The translations under genes and the position numbers were made by a program. The notes under the pieces are model-generated. The model saw only the letters and a program-made list of their open reading frames with translations, was not told the DNA's origin and did no database searches. From positions 3,764,501 to 3,828,500 of the forward strand of contig JAPTOF010000001.1 in NCBI GenBank assembly GCA_028554755.1: a stretch of DNA of 64,000 nt, in the 5' to 3' direction. This document shows, piece after piece, positions 12,491-28,724 of this stretch. How positions within the stretch are numbered: position 1 is the stretch's first letter; each line of letters starts with the position of its first letter. The stretch is from Cordia subcordata. Its lineage: Eukaryota > Streptophyta > Magnoliopsida > Boraginales > Cordiaceae.

Positions 12491-13788
12491 CTCATATATG
12501 ATCAATCTCAGGACTTTTATATGAGCTGATAACGAAACTACTTTTGCTAATGGTCAGACTTGATCTTGAATGTTTTGACAGGGCTAAATGCTTGAATGGT
12601 GAAGTCAGTAGGCCGAGACTTGTACAACACTACTATTGGAGGCATAAAGTCCATGTTAGGCATACTTGAAAATCTTTCAATTTTTTTGCCATTTATTTGT
12701 TCCTATAAATCATCTCAGCGGCCGGGAGATTAGCATCGATGTACGAGGAAAATTTGGTGCTGCAGCACCAGATGGAGTAACGTTGGGAGAATTAATGCCG
12801 TCCATTTGAATTTTGAGAGAGAGAATTTGCATATAGAGACTTAGATCAGGGATGGTTGATTGTTTTGGTTAGTCCCTTGTTATATGATAATCATATTTAC
12901 AATGGTTTTCAATTACTAGAGTGAACAGCATCACAAGAATCTTTTTTCTGTTACATTGTAAATAATTGTCAGTTAATGAAGTGCTTGTTTTGTTAGTGAG
13001 AGTAGTTTAGATTTTTCCCCCCCAATGAATAGTTTTGTTAACCAGAATACCTTCAAATGCTTCCAATGTTTACCATAATCAAATAGTCGACCCAACATAT
13101 TAAGATAATGCTTGATTTGATTCGTCTATAACTAGAGTCCCCCTTTCTTCATTCTGCAATGCAATTCTCAATCTATCTTCAAGATGGTTAATTATATAAT
13201 ATTCACCATCACCATCAGTATTCGACCGAAGAAGGAAAAAAATGTCACCATTAGAACAGAAGCAAACGAGCACAGTTTCAAAGAGTTCAATAAGCTTCAA
13301 AACTTGGCATACTTACATGTTATAATTAAGAGAATTGCATAATAATCTTGAAGCCCATTGGTCGCTATAGCAGTTCGCTATTCATTGAACAATGTGGCTA
13401 AATGAGAGTACCTTTTCTTTTTCTTTTCTTTTTTTTTTTCCCTTTTTGGTGGAAAAAGAATTTCTTCATTAATTAAATCTTGAAACAAATAAGATGTACA
13501 ATCCTAGCGGCTCATATAATTATGAGAAAGTAACAATCTCGTAATAAAAATCACAGACAAAAAACTCATTCCCCGTGGTTCTCAAGTTTGAGATTCAACT
13601 TCCTCTTTCATCATCTTCTTCTTCCTTTTCTTTTTCCCTTTTTTTGGTTCCAATATTTATATATATTGGATGTCTTTTGAAGCTTAATTAATAAATTAAG
13701 ATATTTATAGATTTATATGATGCTTTCTCCCCTCTTTTTTCTGTATAACTAATTTTATATATATCTACATGTATATATATGCATGTAT
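12491..13788. other. Space between convergent RLCK and BAM3 genes
   Basis: This stretch holds the 3' UTRs of both genes. On the plus side AT-rich sequence runs to about 13000. On the minus side the BAM3 3' UTR contains a long pyrimidine tract (about 13415-13450 and 13610-13650). I see no gene here that I can support. Confidence 0.5.
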
Positions 13789-17309
<3,521 letters not shown>

Positions 17310-17379
17310 GTTTGTTTTTCTTTTCTTTGGTTGTGAAGAGATGTGAGAATGTAGGAATGGATATGGAGGGCTGTGAACG

Positions 17380-17392
17380 CTAATTTATAAAG
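17380..17392 (-). promoter_or_regulatory. TATA box of BAM3
   Basis: On the minus strand the sequence TTTATAAATTA lies about 72-82 bp upstream of the BAM3 ATG (17309). That would place transcription start near 17355 and give a 5' UTR of about 45-50 nt. A G-box, CACGTG, at 17809-17814 is about 500 bp upstream of the ATG and is a candidate light or clock element (inference). Confidence 0.6.
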
Positions 17393-17399
17393 TGAAACT

Positions 17400-17997
17400 T
17401 CAAATTTGGGTCCCTGAAAATAGACAAAAATGGTGGGCTCTTTCTGTTACGAAAAGAGCAAAAGTGCAAAAGATTAAAAATATGTAGAGTCAGCTTACCT
17501 TTTCGGCTTTTCCGATAAGTCTCTTTCTCTAAAACGCGGTTACAAAATTTGAAAACAAATTCTCCTTCACCTTCTTCACACTCCCTATCTTACAGGCAAG
17601 GGGGAGTTTCATTGGCTGCAAGATCCTCTGAATGATAACTTATCACAAAAAAAAAAAAAGAAAAAAAAAGTAATTGACTTTTGTACTTCAAGTAATATAC
17701 TTAACCCTACCGTCATGTACTTCTAGAAGGAAGATTATTTCTTGAAAGATTACTTCATTTCTCTCCACGAATATAAGTACATTATATATTTTGTCTTTCC
17801 ATATTGTACACGTGAAATGGATACACGAACAAGATTAAACTAAAATCCAACTCTAACAAATAGATATCACATAGAATAGTTGATCTATTCGGCATGAAAT
17901 AAGCCTATTCTTCACCAGTACTCTGCATTGTCTACTCTCAAGTGTAGCGGATAATTTAGAGAATACAAGGCGATATGCTTTTTTTGTGTGCTTGTAA
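17400..17997. promoter_or_regulatory. BAM3 upstream region
   Basis: About 600 bp between the BAM3 TATA box and the first MITE. It contains the G-box at 17809-17814 and an A-run at 17648-17669. No other gene starts here, so it is probably BAM3 promoter. Confidence 0.4.
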
Positions 17998-18225
17998 GGG
18001 CTCGTTTGGATTAGCTTTTTTTAAAAGTGTTTTTTTTAACAGCTTTTAAAAAACAGTTTTTTTTTAAAAGCTGAAAATTCTGACTTCTAAAAAAAACTGT
18101 ATTTGAGCATTTTTCAAAATTTCAACTTTTTTAGGAGCCAAATCTAATAGTTATTGCAAATTTAAGGTAACTTTTTTAGGAAAAAAAGTACTTTTTTCTA
18201 AAAAAAAGCCAATCCAAACAGGCTC
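17998..18225. mobile_element. Tourist-like MITE copy 1 (PIF/Harbinger type)
   Basis: Begins GGGCTCGTTTGGATTAGC and ends GCCAATCCAAACAGGCTC, which are inverted repeats of each other. It is flanked by a TAA target duplication (17995-17997 and 18226-18228). The interior is T-rich then A-rich, so it folds back. At 228 bp it cannot encode a transposase. The terminal sequence plus 3-bp TWA duplication is typical of Tourist-like MITEs. Confidence 0.88.
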
Positions 18226-18228
18226 TAA

Positions 18229-19139
18229 ATACTTTGGCATGTTTTGTGTGCTTATAAACACTTTGGCCGTACTTATTTTGTGTGGTTACAAACACTTAAA
18301 AACAATTGATAAAGATTAGTTTTTTTTTATGTTTTCCAATACTTGTGAATTTTCAAATAAGCACAGGCCATTAATCCCTGAACAATACTTTATATTAGTG
18401 AATTAGATCTGAGCTAGTACCCAATTAAAAAAAAACAGTTAATATATATATGATGCTGTTGAGAATATCTAGAGGTGATGAGTCCCCCTCCTGATATTTT
18501 GCACAACTTGCCATACTTACTGTACCTGTCTCGGTCTAAGCCATCTTTTTGAATACTTTATGCTTTATGGTAATTTATGTAGGGACATAGAACTCGCAGA
18601 ACCGTGTTTGATGCTTCGGATTGGATAAACACGACGTCAAGTATGTGTATGCTTCGTGTTATCTGAGTCACCCCCTAGATTTTAGTGCTCCGTATGTGGT
18701 CCGTATTCTTATTCAAAGATATATGTGAAGTTCATTTGATGGTAATAATTAATCTAAACTATGAGTTGAGACTTGTCGCTAAAAGGGATTTGTAATTTTC
18801 AAAGTAAATGTAATATGATTTTATTTAAAGAAAGAAGAAAACAGTAGCGGTTATTAACACTGAGTATGCTATATTTTTGTGGATTTATATATATGAGTTA
18901 AAGTTAATAATAATAAATTGGTAATATAATACAATAAAATATTCTTAATATTATATTATACTAGCATCTCATTCATAATACAATAATATTATGAGAAAAT
19001 ATTTGGGATTACTTTATATGTATGAAATAATAAATTAAGAAAAATTTTACAAATGGTCCTTAATGTATTAAAAAAAAAAATCACTTTAGCCCCTATTGTT
19101 TCAAATGTGACCAATTTGGTCTTAAACATTAAGGATTAA
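18229..19139. other. Spacer between two MITEs
   Basis: AT-rich sequence with no coding signature. Confidence 0.4.
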
Positions 19140-19370
19140 GGGCTCGTTTGAATTAGTTTTTTTTTAAAGCGCTTTTTTTAACAACTTTTGAAAAAAGTAT
19201 TTTTTTTTCAAAAACTGAAAAATCTAGCTTTTAGAAAAAATTGTATTTGAGTTTTTTTTTTAGAGTTTCAGCTTTTTTTGAATGTCAAACTAAATATTTA
19301 TAACAAAAAGAACCTACTTTTTTTAGGAGAAAAAAGTACTTTTTTTTGGGAAAAAAATTCAAACAAGCCC
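19140..19370. mobile_element. Tourist-like MITE copy 2
   Basis: Same family as 17998-18225: starts GGGCTCGTTTGAATTAG, ends TTCAAACAAGCCC, TAA duplication at 19137-19139 and 19371-19373, length 231 bp, T-rich and A-rich halves. The direct repeat, terminal repeats and interior agree. Confidence 0.88.
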
Positions 19371-19373
19371 TAA

Positions 19374-20717
19374 ATGAGTTACTTTAGATATAATAAAGAT
19401 CAAATTGATCTTTTTTAAGAACTTTGAAAATTAAGTGGGTAACTATTGAGGACCATTAAAATTCTCCCAATAAATTACTTGCAGTTTTCAGTTTACCTCG
19501 CTTGACTAGTTCCAAGCTTCTCAGCTGGATACCATTTGGTCCAAGTTTTTCTTTTTCCTTCATTATTTTTTTTGAAAGAGAAAAATTGAACGAAGAGAAA
19601 CAATACACGTTAAACTTCAAGTGACAACGAAAATAGTAAGTAGCTAGGCTCTTTGTTTCCGCTCAAATTCTCAGCCATACCTCTTTGTACGATGACCAAT
19701 ATAATTTAAGTGGGTAGTTTTCTTCAACCACGAACCATTAAACCCCGCATACTTACATAGCCAGTTCTCTTTGGCTTTTATTAAACAATGACACCAATTA
19801 AATATGTGTGGATGATAAATTCTTGAAATATTTTGATTTTTCCCTTTTTCTACATTGAGAATGAAACTTTAGGATAAGACAAAAAAAGCCCCTAAGAATT
19901 TGTTGAACATGTGGTTGTAACCAAGTCTTCACTTTCCTTTCATGGATTTTCTTTATTTCACGACGCATAATTAAAAACCTGACCATGAGGGTCTAGTCTT
20001 CTCGCGATTGATTGATGGGGATTAATTTGGATTATGGAACTTGACCAATGCCCTCCAGCCCAGGGCTATTCACACGAATCTTTAGAAGTCCTATCAACAA
20101 GATGACTTGAAAGGAACGAATAAATGGATGAAAATTTCCCAGGATTAAGCTCAAATTAAGTTTTTGTTATTAGGCTCCGATTATTTGCAGAAAGATAACT
20201 TGTTGAGAAAGAATGTTTACAAACTTTGAAAAGAACACGTTAGGATTCTTAAAAAACTTAGAATGTATTGTATAACTTTGGAGAATTAGTTATCAAGAAA
20301 TTTTAGAGAAGAAAATAGTTGCAATAATGCAGTTTTTTTTACTATAAGTGACTAGTAGATACATTAATAGTGCATGCATTAAAGTTTTTGTAGTGAGCGC
20401 TACAACACTACAAGAAATTTAACATTTTGTGATGAGTAATTTTGTCATTAAAAATTTAAATTTTATCATTGATATTTTTAGTGACGGTCATAACTATTCG
20501 TTACATATATTCAAGTTATTAATAATTTTTGTGACGAATTTTTTATATTTTTCACTACAATAGCATATAGAGTGATGAATAATAATGTCATTCTTATTGC
20601 CATTATATTGTGACGAATATTGCCATCGCAATTACCGAAGTTTGATCTTTTTGAATTTTGTATTTCTATATGATAGCAAAGATTGTTATATCGATATTTA
20701 ATTTTGATATTCAATAG

Positions 20718-20771
<54 letters not shown>

Positions 20772-21955
20772 GCTAAAGTGCGAAATGTGGAAAACATGCG
20801 TGTGCATGATCTAGTACAATGCTAAGTTGTTGGTCCATGCATTAGCATCAATAAGTTTCGTGCTCGTTTCGTCTTTCTCCTATTTCTTGTTCTTTAATCG
20901 CTTCGATCCCCCTTTTCTGTAATATACATTGCTTGAAGAATGCGTGTCCAGATAATCATTGTCACATGTCGTAAAATTATTTCTTTTTTTCCGCAGAATT
21001 GCTGCTTTGATTTGCTATGTACTATTACAGCTTTTCTAATTTTCAAAGAAAGAATAAAACAGATTGAATCATTATAATTTGTCTAAAGTGCACCCAAAAC
21101 TCTCTCATTATTTGACTCTACTTTAATTGTTCATGTCGCCTATCTACTTTTACAAACAAATTATGATATATATATATTTTTATTGAGAAGGCAAAATGTC
21201 GGTAAATCATCCGTCAGACCTGAAGAAATTTCAAACATATATAGCTAGTTTACGTCTTCAATAGCGGAGGAGACACCGAATATCCAGCCGCACGACATTT
21301 GACAGTTTTGGTGTTATGTATGTTGGCTTGTAGTCATATATATTGCTTCTCATGTCCGTCTACCATATATAGCTAACCCATTATTTAAGTGGACGGAAAT
21401 TAAACCTTATCTCTTTGCTTGCGTGTGTGTCTTCTTTAGTTTTGCTTGAGCCATTAGATTATGAAGCATTAAGCATGCAGGTCATATATGGTTGGAGTTT
21501 TGGAGGACAGCCGCGGAGCGAAGATCTTGTGGTCACGAGGTGCACATTACATTCATACATAAATACTTTTATAGAAATTTAAAAATTAATCATAAAATAT
21601 ATAATAATAATATTTTAATTCACAAAAATATAAATAAGTAAATATAATCATAATGAATAGAACTACATTTTATAGAAGTCCTTCGACATAACTTCATATC
21701 TTGAAATCATTGACTATTTAATTTACTATTGAAGTAAAAAAAAAAAAAACTTTCTCTATACAAGTGATTATTCATTAATTTTGTTTTTGCCAAAAGAAAT
21801 CTTAGGAGTGCAAATCATATAATTTTGCCTCTTATTATAAAATAAAAAATAAATATAATAATAATAGTTGTTTTGCCAAAAAAATCCATGCACCCCCTCA
21901 CATACATGTGGCTCCGCCACTGTTGGAGGACTAAATGATCAAAAAATCTTCACAC
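19374..21955. other. Spacer with a CACTA-like end and an AT microsatellite
   Basis: A CACTACAAGAAA terminus at about 20407, followed by GTGAYGA-type subterminal motifs (to about 20640), resembles the end of a small CACTA-type element; I could not find the opposite end. A (TA)n run occupies about 20720-20766. No gene is supported. Confidence 0.4.
20719..20766. repeat. (TA)n microsatellite
   Basis: About 23 uninterrupted TA dinucleotides. Confidence 0.95.
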
Positions 21956-21958
21956 TAA

Positions 21959-22227
21959 TAGAGTGTTTGGAGTTATCTTATTTTAATATGCTTATCTTAT
22001 TGAAATTTAGAGATATTTTATAATATTTGAGCTATTTTATCACATTCACTGTGTATTTTATAGTTATAAAAAATAAGATAGGATCAATTGCTTATTTCTT
22101 ATAAGATTAAAGATATAGTTTTTTGAATTTTTATCAGATGCATGAGATGAGATATATTAAATCTTATAAAATATACCTTATTTTAATATGATAAGTATTT
22201 TAAAATAAGATCGTAACAAACAGCGCA
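21959..22227. mobile_element. Foldback MITE with TAA target duplication
   Basis: Starts TAGAGTGTTTGGAG and ends TAACAAACAGCGCA; the arms pair over much of the element (both ends carry ATCTTATTTTAA-type sequence). TAA flanks at 21956-21958 and 22228-22230. The paralogous site near 53340 reads straight from ACACTAA into ATTGTCTC with no insert, which is the empty site. The 269-bp element is therefore younger than the duplication that made the two regions. Confidence 0.85.
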
Positions 22228-22230
22228 TAA

Positions 22231-24310
22231 ATTGTCTCTGTGGGGATCGGATTTATTATATTTACTATAATAAATATGTATTATATTTATTTATTATCCT
22301 TAATAATGAAAAAGCTTGTCGCGTATAAAGGTGCATCTGCTATTTCATCATTTCATGTTACAGTTGTTAACAAAAGCAATCCATTTGAATCAAGATGGGG
22401 CCCAAGTGCATGCCTTTCATTTTGTTGCATGATCTGAGATCACTTGGAATAGTAGTATCAACCACCAAGGAGCACATCACTAGAATATATATATACACAA
22501 ATTAACCCATTGACAATACCCAGCTTACATTCTATTTTCAGCCTGTCTGGAAGTGTTTATTTTGCTACTTTTAAGTAGGTACAGTAAAAAGTATGTGTTT
22601 TTTTTTTGTTTTTCCTAATAACTTAATTTTGGATAGTAGTTTTCAATTCTGATCAATTTATTGTTTAATTAGCGTAGAACCCGTGCGACACACAAGATTA
22701 TCATAATTTTAAATAAAATATTTATTTTTAAATTATATGATAAAAATTATGGACTGAGGATTAATAAGCAAAGAGAGGCTTATGGTATGTATAACCAAAC
22801 ATACAAGTATATAAGAAACTGAAACCAACTTAAAGTAAATATATAGAAAATTGAAACCAATTTAGATAACAGCAAAAACGTGTACTAGTAAAAAATGGGT
22901 ACTAAATTATGGTAATGACATTAATTCTGCTGCAATTTTGAATAAGTTAATAATAATAAAATAAAAAAGAAGAAAAAAACAAGAGTAAAACACGTGGTGT
23001 TATATGGTGTAATGGTCATTACTTTATTACTTATAATAACTAGCATCACCGAAACTTATGCTTCACACATGTTTATTTCTCTTTTAATTTATTAAACAAT
23101 GTTTTCGTTTTATAGATTCTAATTAATTCTTACAAATATTATTGCTCCAATAAATAATAAATCTCATCTAGATGGTTGGCGTTTTTCAGACATACTAATA
23201 TATTATACAAGAGCATGTTTGCCCTTCTAAGTCGTCTCACCTATTTTTAACATAATAATTTTGCGTTGAAAAACAATTACTAATATATTGTGAATTAAAA
23301 ATAGTTTTTAGTCAATATAAAATTTATTTCCTTGTGTTGACGAAATATATTATTTTGAAAATATTAAAAAGCAATAAATATAAATTGTACTTATGGGAGA
23401 AGAAATTTTAGATTTTTTGAGATAATTAAAAAAATTGCTATTTTAATATAAAGTAATACTTTTTGGTCAAATATAAAGTTATGCTAAATTTAATTCATGC
23501 AAGGAAATTATATATGCATAGATATTTATTAACATAATGCCAATGCAAAAAGACCCTAATAACAACCATAACTACACTCTATACATGTCTTGGCATCTTA
23601 AACCTTTTAGCCATGGTTTCTGCAATGACCTTGTAATTGGGCAGCTTCGTTTTGCCGAAACCATCCTTAGTTCCTACAACAACCCCTTTTATCTTTTCTC
23701 TTTGCAGCATTGATTAAATTAATCTTGAATTTACCAAGAAGCCTTGTTTTTTTTTCCCTTCTCCTACTTGTTTCTTTGCCATTAGTTGAACCTTTTTATT
23801 CTTTCATCTCTTGATCATCTCCTGGGGAGACTTTTGTGTGGCATGTTGCTTTGGTGATGCATCTTTTCGTGACTGCAGTTCAACTGTAGGCTTTTGATCA
23901 AGCTCTGTAGAAGCTTTCAAGCGTGAAAACATTTGGTTTGATTTTTCAACTTGAGTGATCAATTTTGGCTTTTTAACAAATAGTATGCGATCTTCAAACT
24001 CTAAAATTAGCTTGGTTGTGTCTAAGTTTGTTAAAACTGGCTCATTGTATTATTATATGCAACATGGAATTATGATATGAAGAAAATGCATTGTGCATGG
24101 TAATGAGACTCTTTGGTTCTTGTGTAAACAACATGTGTTTGGTAGATTTAACTGTGTTAAATATTTTAATTAGTTGAATGACCTATTAGTTTCTTAATGT
24201 TTATCTTTTCCTCTACCTTATAGAAGAAAAAAGATGATGTGTCATCTTAGTAGAGCACAAAGAACTTGATGTGGCGTTCTCTAAAGCACACAAATTCTCA
24301 TGAAATACAG

Positions 24311-24348
<38 letters not shown>

Positions 24349-24762
24349 TAGATTATTATTATTATATAGTATAGGGTATAGATAGAGAGATAGATAGTTG
24401 AACAGTCAAGTGGGCCTTACAGCCTGCAGGCCCACAAATAGAGGCCCAAGAAATGCAGAAAACAATAGTAGCGAATGAAGAGCTAAACATGCAGTACAAA
24501 CACGTCAGAACAGATGGATAGGAAAGAGAGCTTCACAACTTCGAGGCCCACAAATAGAGGCCCGAGAATGTAAAGAAAACAGCAGAACAAATAGAGGGCG
24601 GAATGCAGTGAGTGGACAACACTACAAGATGCTTTTTTTTTTTTTTTTTTTTTTTTGGCTATCTGTTTTTTTGGGGGAAATGAGGGCAAAAGAAGATCAC
24701 ACACATAAGGATTACCGCTACCGAACAAGCCTGCTGGGATTGCAGTGGTCTAACGGCCAACT
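22231..24762. other. Downstream flank of ankyrin copy A, paralogous to 53345-54997
   Basis: The sequence runs parallel to 53345-54997, for example around CTCTGTGGGGATC-GATTTATT (22236 and 53344), the CATGATCTGAGATCACTTGG type segment, and the TACAAACACGTCAGAACAGATG segment (24495 and 54772). It contains an (AT)n run (24313-24345) and a long T-run (24632-24656). No gene is visible apart from duplicate-shared fragments. Confidence 0.6.
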
Positions 24763-25592
24763 TTAGCTTGAATATTTGCTGATAAGCACTGATCTCGTCA
24801 ACTTTCGGCGTTCGACAGATGCAGCCCACCTACTTGGCATCCAGCGAGAATGTTCGGAAACAAGTTTCACACGCCACCAATGTGGCATCGCTGCAACAGC
24901 AAAGAAGACAACATATGACACGAAAAGCACAATTGAGCAAATCGGAGATGGGGGTGATATAACATATCCTGCAAACATGTAGCTTATCCACATGAAAAAT
25001 AAAGGCAAGGTCATATCGTTTGCTAGTGGGAATAGCATAGAAGTAATCCCAAGCGAGGCACCAAATGCTATTGAGTTCACCGTAAAGAAAATATAGAAAG
25101 TTCCACGTGGCATTTCAACCTTCCCAGCACTATCTCCGGCTTGCCTTACGACATTATCACCAACTCCGATAATAGTAGCATTGGTGCGTATGGTGGTGCC
25201 GTTGATGTAATTGGTGCCATTTTGAAGAATAAGACAAGGATTATTACCACCTTGTGAAAGGCCACCTGGGGCTGGAGTACGGCTTGAAAAGTGCTAGTTG
25301 CAATTAGTACTACAGCCACCAGCACTGCATTACGCATGTCATTTGATAATCCGTGATTAACAAAGACATCTAATCCCACGAGCATTTGCTCCACGTCTTT
25401 CTTTTTCGTCCTCAAAAACTCTGCCATGCTTCCATATTTACCCGTGGGAACCTCTCGGCCAATTGGAGCTCCAGCACGTTTTAAAATCTCCCTCACTCGA
25501 TCATTTCCTTGCAGTGTATCGGCGATATCCTTAGCCGTCTTTCCTTTCAAATCTTTCTCGAATAGGTTGATCTTTCCTAACAACTTCAACAT

Positions 25593-27497
25593 CTGTTTTA
25601 GCCCCCAAAAAAAAAAAAAAAGTTAAAGTAGAAAAAGAAAAAAAAAAATTCAATATCTAGGAATTTGTTTGATCCATCGCATTTTAGATTAGTTTAAACA
25701 TACACTTAGGATTGTCGATTGAGCTAAAAACTAGTGCAAGTAACTTCATGGATCGATTTTCTATTAAGTTGTTGCCACATTTAAAAGCTTATATTTATTT
25801 ATTTTTTTTAAAAAGTTTACTATTATATACGGGGGACTACAAGCTGCATAAACAATTGTATGTTCTGAACAAACAGTTATGGGGTACTGGACAAACAAGT
25901 ATGGGGTATTGAACAAGCAGACAAGTATTCCTCTAAATGCAGGATATAATTTGTTGTATATGTACTTGCTTAAGATTTTCCAACTATTTTACATGGTTTT
26001 GTTGTTAATTCTCTATTGCAACAGTGCATTTTGGAAACAATAAAGAACAAATATTTAAGCATTGCAATTGGGAGTTGATGAGTTAATTAAACGGTCAATT
26101 TTTAAAATTTATATATCAAAATAGCCATGTTTGAGAAACTCACGATGAAAATAACCAACTAGTCAACCATGAACTTGAAAACATTGACGTGACATTAGTT
26201 GATGGACCACTTCTGTCAACTTAGTGTCTTCAATTAGACCCCAAGTTGGGCCTTAATTTTTTATTTCATTTTTTTTTGTCCTTTTCAACTTCTTAATTTT
26301 AAATTCCCTTTCTAATACTTTTTTATTTCAATTTTTTTGTTCTTTTTGAAAAAAAATTATTTCATTTTTTTTTGAAAAAGGCAAAAAAAATTGAAACAAA
26401 AAAATGAAAGGAGAATAAAAATTGAAATGAGGCTTAGCTTTTTTTAAAAGGATAAAAAATTAAAATAAAAAAAATTGGAAAGTGAAAAAATTGAAATAAA
26501 GAGTTTCAGGTATGCCAAATTTACAAATAAAACAAAATTAAAAGGACAAAAAATAGTGAAAATGGCTAAAACATTAAAACTAAAAAAATTGCAAAGAGTA
26601 AAGTAATTGAAACAAGAAAAGGAAAGAAAGAGAAAAGAAGAATCTTTTCTTGTAGACTAAATAAAATTTTAAAGCTAAATGAAATTACCAATATAGAAAA
26701 ATAATAAAAAATTTTATTTTTTAAAATATGAGATAATAGCAAATTTATAAATAAAACAAAATTAAAAAGGCAAAAAAAGTAGAAATGGAAAAAAATAAAA
26801 TTAAAAAATATTGTAAATAGTAAAACATTGAAACAAAAAATTAAGAAAAAGGCAAATTTGTGTCTTAACACACGAAGTTTAACTCTGTATTTTTAAGACA
26901 CTAAGTCAAAACAATAAGTAAGCTATTTATATGAGAAAAGTTGTCACATGTAGTATTGCCGGTCACCATTATCAATCTAAACTTTGTGTTAAGATATTAA
27001 GAGGGTGTCTGGTATTGCTTATTTGTGGCTTACAAGAATCAAATAATAAAAAATATGAGTGTTTTTTTTTACATGCTTATAAGTCATAAAATAAGCAAAT
27101 CCACACAACTTCTAAATTGTCTAAGGTAATTATTTAACTTATCTGTTTTAGAAGTTATTTATAAAATTTTGGTATAAAATTTATAAAATCAAGTTATTTT
27201 GGTCATTCTCTTTGCAACTGGACTATAGTTTTAAAAAAAAAAATTAATTTTATGAATAACTAATTAAAAAAATTATTGCGATTGTTCAATTGAAGTGTCG
27301 GAAAAGAATTAACTAAAATATTCAATTTATCATGATATAAATATTTCTAGGGCATTTTAGGGAGACACGCAACAAGATACTACATGTTGCCCATTAAGTA
27401 GATATTAAAGAAGAATCAGCAGACGCGTTTTATATATATATATAAAAGTTAAAGAAAAGACGGAGGAAGAGCTAAATAATAGATGGAAGGGGCTCGC
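25593..27497. other. Intron-equivalent of copy A
   Basis: About 1.9 kb between the two exons, very AT-rich and alternately A-rich and T-rich, paralogous to the intron of copy C (55858-57743). It includes the small foldback at 27004-27110. No coding content. Confidence 0.6.
27004..27110. repeat. Short foldback element in the intron of copy A
   Basis: The ends GGTGTCTGGTATTGCTTATTT and AAATAAGCAAATCCACACAACT are imperfect inverted repeats about 105 bp apart. The same element occurs in copy C at 57270-57380, so it predates that duplication. Confidence 0.6.
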
Positions 27498-27930
27498 CTC
27501 TGGTTGGCTGTTGATGACTGCAAGATGTGATGCTGTATTCCCATTTTCGTCTTTCCGCCTCAACACCTCTTGTTTTCCAGTACGAAGAAGCCAGCCATGC
27601 AGCACTCTAAACGCTTCAAGCCTTCTATTTTTAACAGCAACGTGCACAGCTGTCTCTCCTCTGATAGTCAAGTCCTTCTAAGAGTTTCAGGACACGCCAT
27701 GAGAAATTCAGCTACAAGATGAGAATCTCCAAATTCCACCACGTAATGCAGAGGGGTTATGCCCTTCCTCCCTTGAGCACGAATAAGTTGAGGCTCATGC
27801 TTCACAAGCCTTTCCACAGTGTCTTTGTGCCCCTTACCCAACGCCAAGTGCAGAGGGTTGCGGCCATCAGGGTTTAGCTGCTTACCAAACCAAGGCTTCA
27901 AACGAAGGATTTCAAGAACAAAGTGAGTAC

Positions 27931-28128
27931 GGGCTTATTTGGATTGGTTTTTTTCAAAGGTGTTTTTTTTAATAACTTTTGAAAAATAGTTTTTTCTTAG
28001 AAGTTAAAAATTCTGTAGCTAAACTATTTTTTTAAAAGTCAAATCAAATAGTTATTGCAAATTTAATGTAACTTTTTTTTTTAAAAAAAATACTTTTTCC
28101 TGAAAAAAAAGCCAATCCAAATAGGCCT
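27931..28128. mobile_element. Tourist-like MITE copy 3, inside exon 1 of ankyrin copy A
   Basis: Starts GGGCTTATTTGGATTGG and ends CCAATCCAAATAGGCCT. The host sequence GTAC is duplicated (27927-27930 and 28129-28132). Copy D has the uninterrupted coding sequence GTGAGTACATCC at this place (48779-48790), which gives the exact empty site. At 198 bp it is the shortest family member here. The duplication is TAC or GTAC rather than the usual TWA. Confidence 0.9.
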
Positions 28129-28265
28129 GTACATCCATGAGAAGCAGCAACATGCAGTGGTGTATCAAAAAACGCTTCCTCATCGAAGCCTTGCAGCAAT
28201 TTACCATCCTCCTGCAATAATGCATACAGTTTATCAATATCTCCTGCTTTTGCAGCCTTCTCCAT

Positions 28266-28724
28266 ATGTATATCTAGCTAGGTATAAAACCAAAAAGTGC
28301 TAATTGAATTCTGTAGCTAAACTAAAGTCCTTTGCTTTAACTATAGGAGTTGATAGCTAGTACTAGAGAAAAGTTAAAGCTGAGGATAATCCAAACAAGT
28401 CCCTGCTTTATAGAAGTTGCTACACATTTATTATCATAAAACTTTATTTTGTAATTAAATCTTGGATAAATTATACCAAACCAAATTTATTATAAACGTA
28501 TATTACTTACCTATAATTTTACAATAGGTTAAGAATTCTTCTGTAATTTTAAAATATATAATACACATGCCCCAAAAAAAAAAACATGGTACCCCTTATA
28601 TATAGTCCTCGAAATATATAATACGTTCCTAAAAAGAGTATTTGTGCCTATTTTGAAGCTATAGGGAAGTAACATTCATTTATAATAAATTATAAGAAGA
28701 TTCGGTGTATTTCACCACTATTGT
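28266..28724. promoter_or_regulatory. Upstream flank of copy A, paralogous to the upstream flank of copy D
   Basis: Runs parallel to 48928-49390, including TAGCTAGGTATAAAACCAAA just before the start codon and the TAGGAGTTGATAGCTAGTACTA segment. On the minus strand a TTTTATACC stretch about 20-30 bp before the ATG could be a TATA box. Confidence 0.45.

Larger units (their letters stand above)
24763..28265 (-). pseudogene. BDA1-like ankyrin/PGG gene, copy A (broken)
   Basis: Two-exon gene on the minus strand, exon 1 about 28265-27498 and exon 2 25592-24763. It matches intact copy D: N-terminus MEKAAKAGDIDKLYALL, five to six ankyrin repeats, then the PGG transmembrane region. Lesions seen: a 198-bp MITE inserted in the first ankyrin repeat (27931-28128); a +2 frameshift at about 27676-27690 just after FLMACP; and a 1-bp deletion near 25268 inside the PPGGLSQ motif that shifts frame before the last three membrane segments. 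The exon 1 donor is GC (27497-27496) where copy D has GT. The C-terminal part still reads as membrane segments ending RSVLISKYSS. Not expected to make a full protein. Confidence 0.85.

Noticed and set aside
13100..13300. Minus-strand ORF of 66 codons between the RLCK and BAM3 genes
   Set aside because: Composition looks protein-like (acidic, few repeats), but I recognise no family, and it lies in the overlap of two 3' UTRs.
20407..20640. Complete CACTA element
   Set aside because: Only one CACTACAAGAAA end was found; no matching opposite end or 3-bp duplication could be placed.
26566..26871. Minus-strand Phe-rich ORF in the intron of copy A
   Set aside because: It comes from A-rich DNA read on the opposite strand, and the paralogous region of copy C does not keep it.
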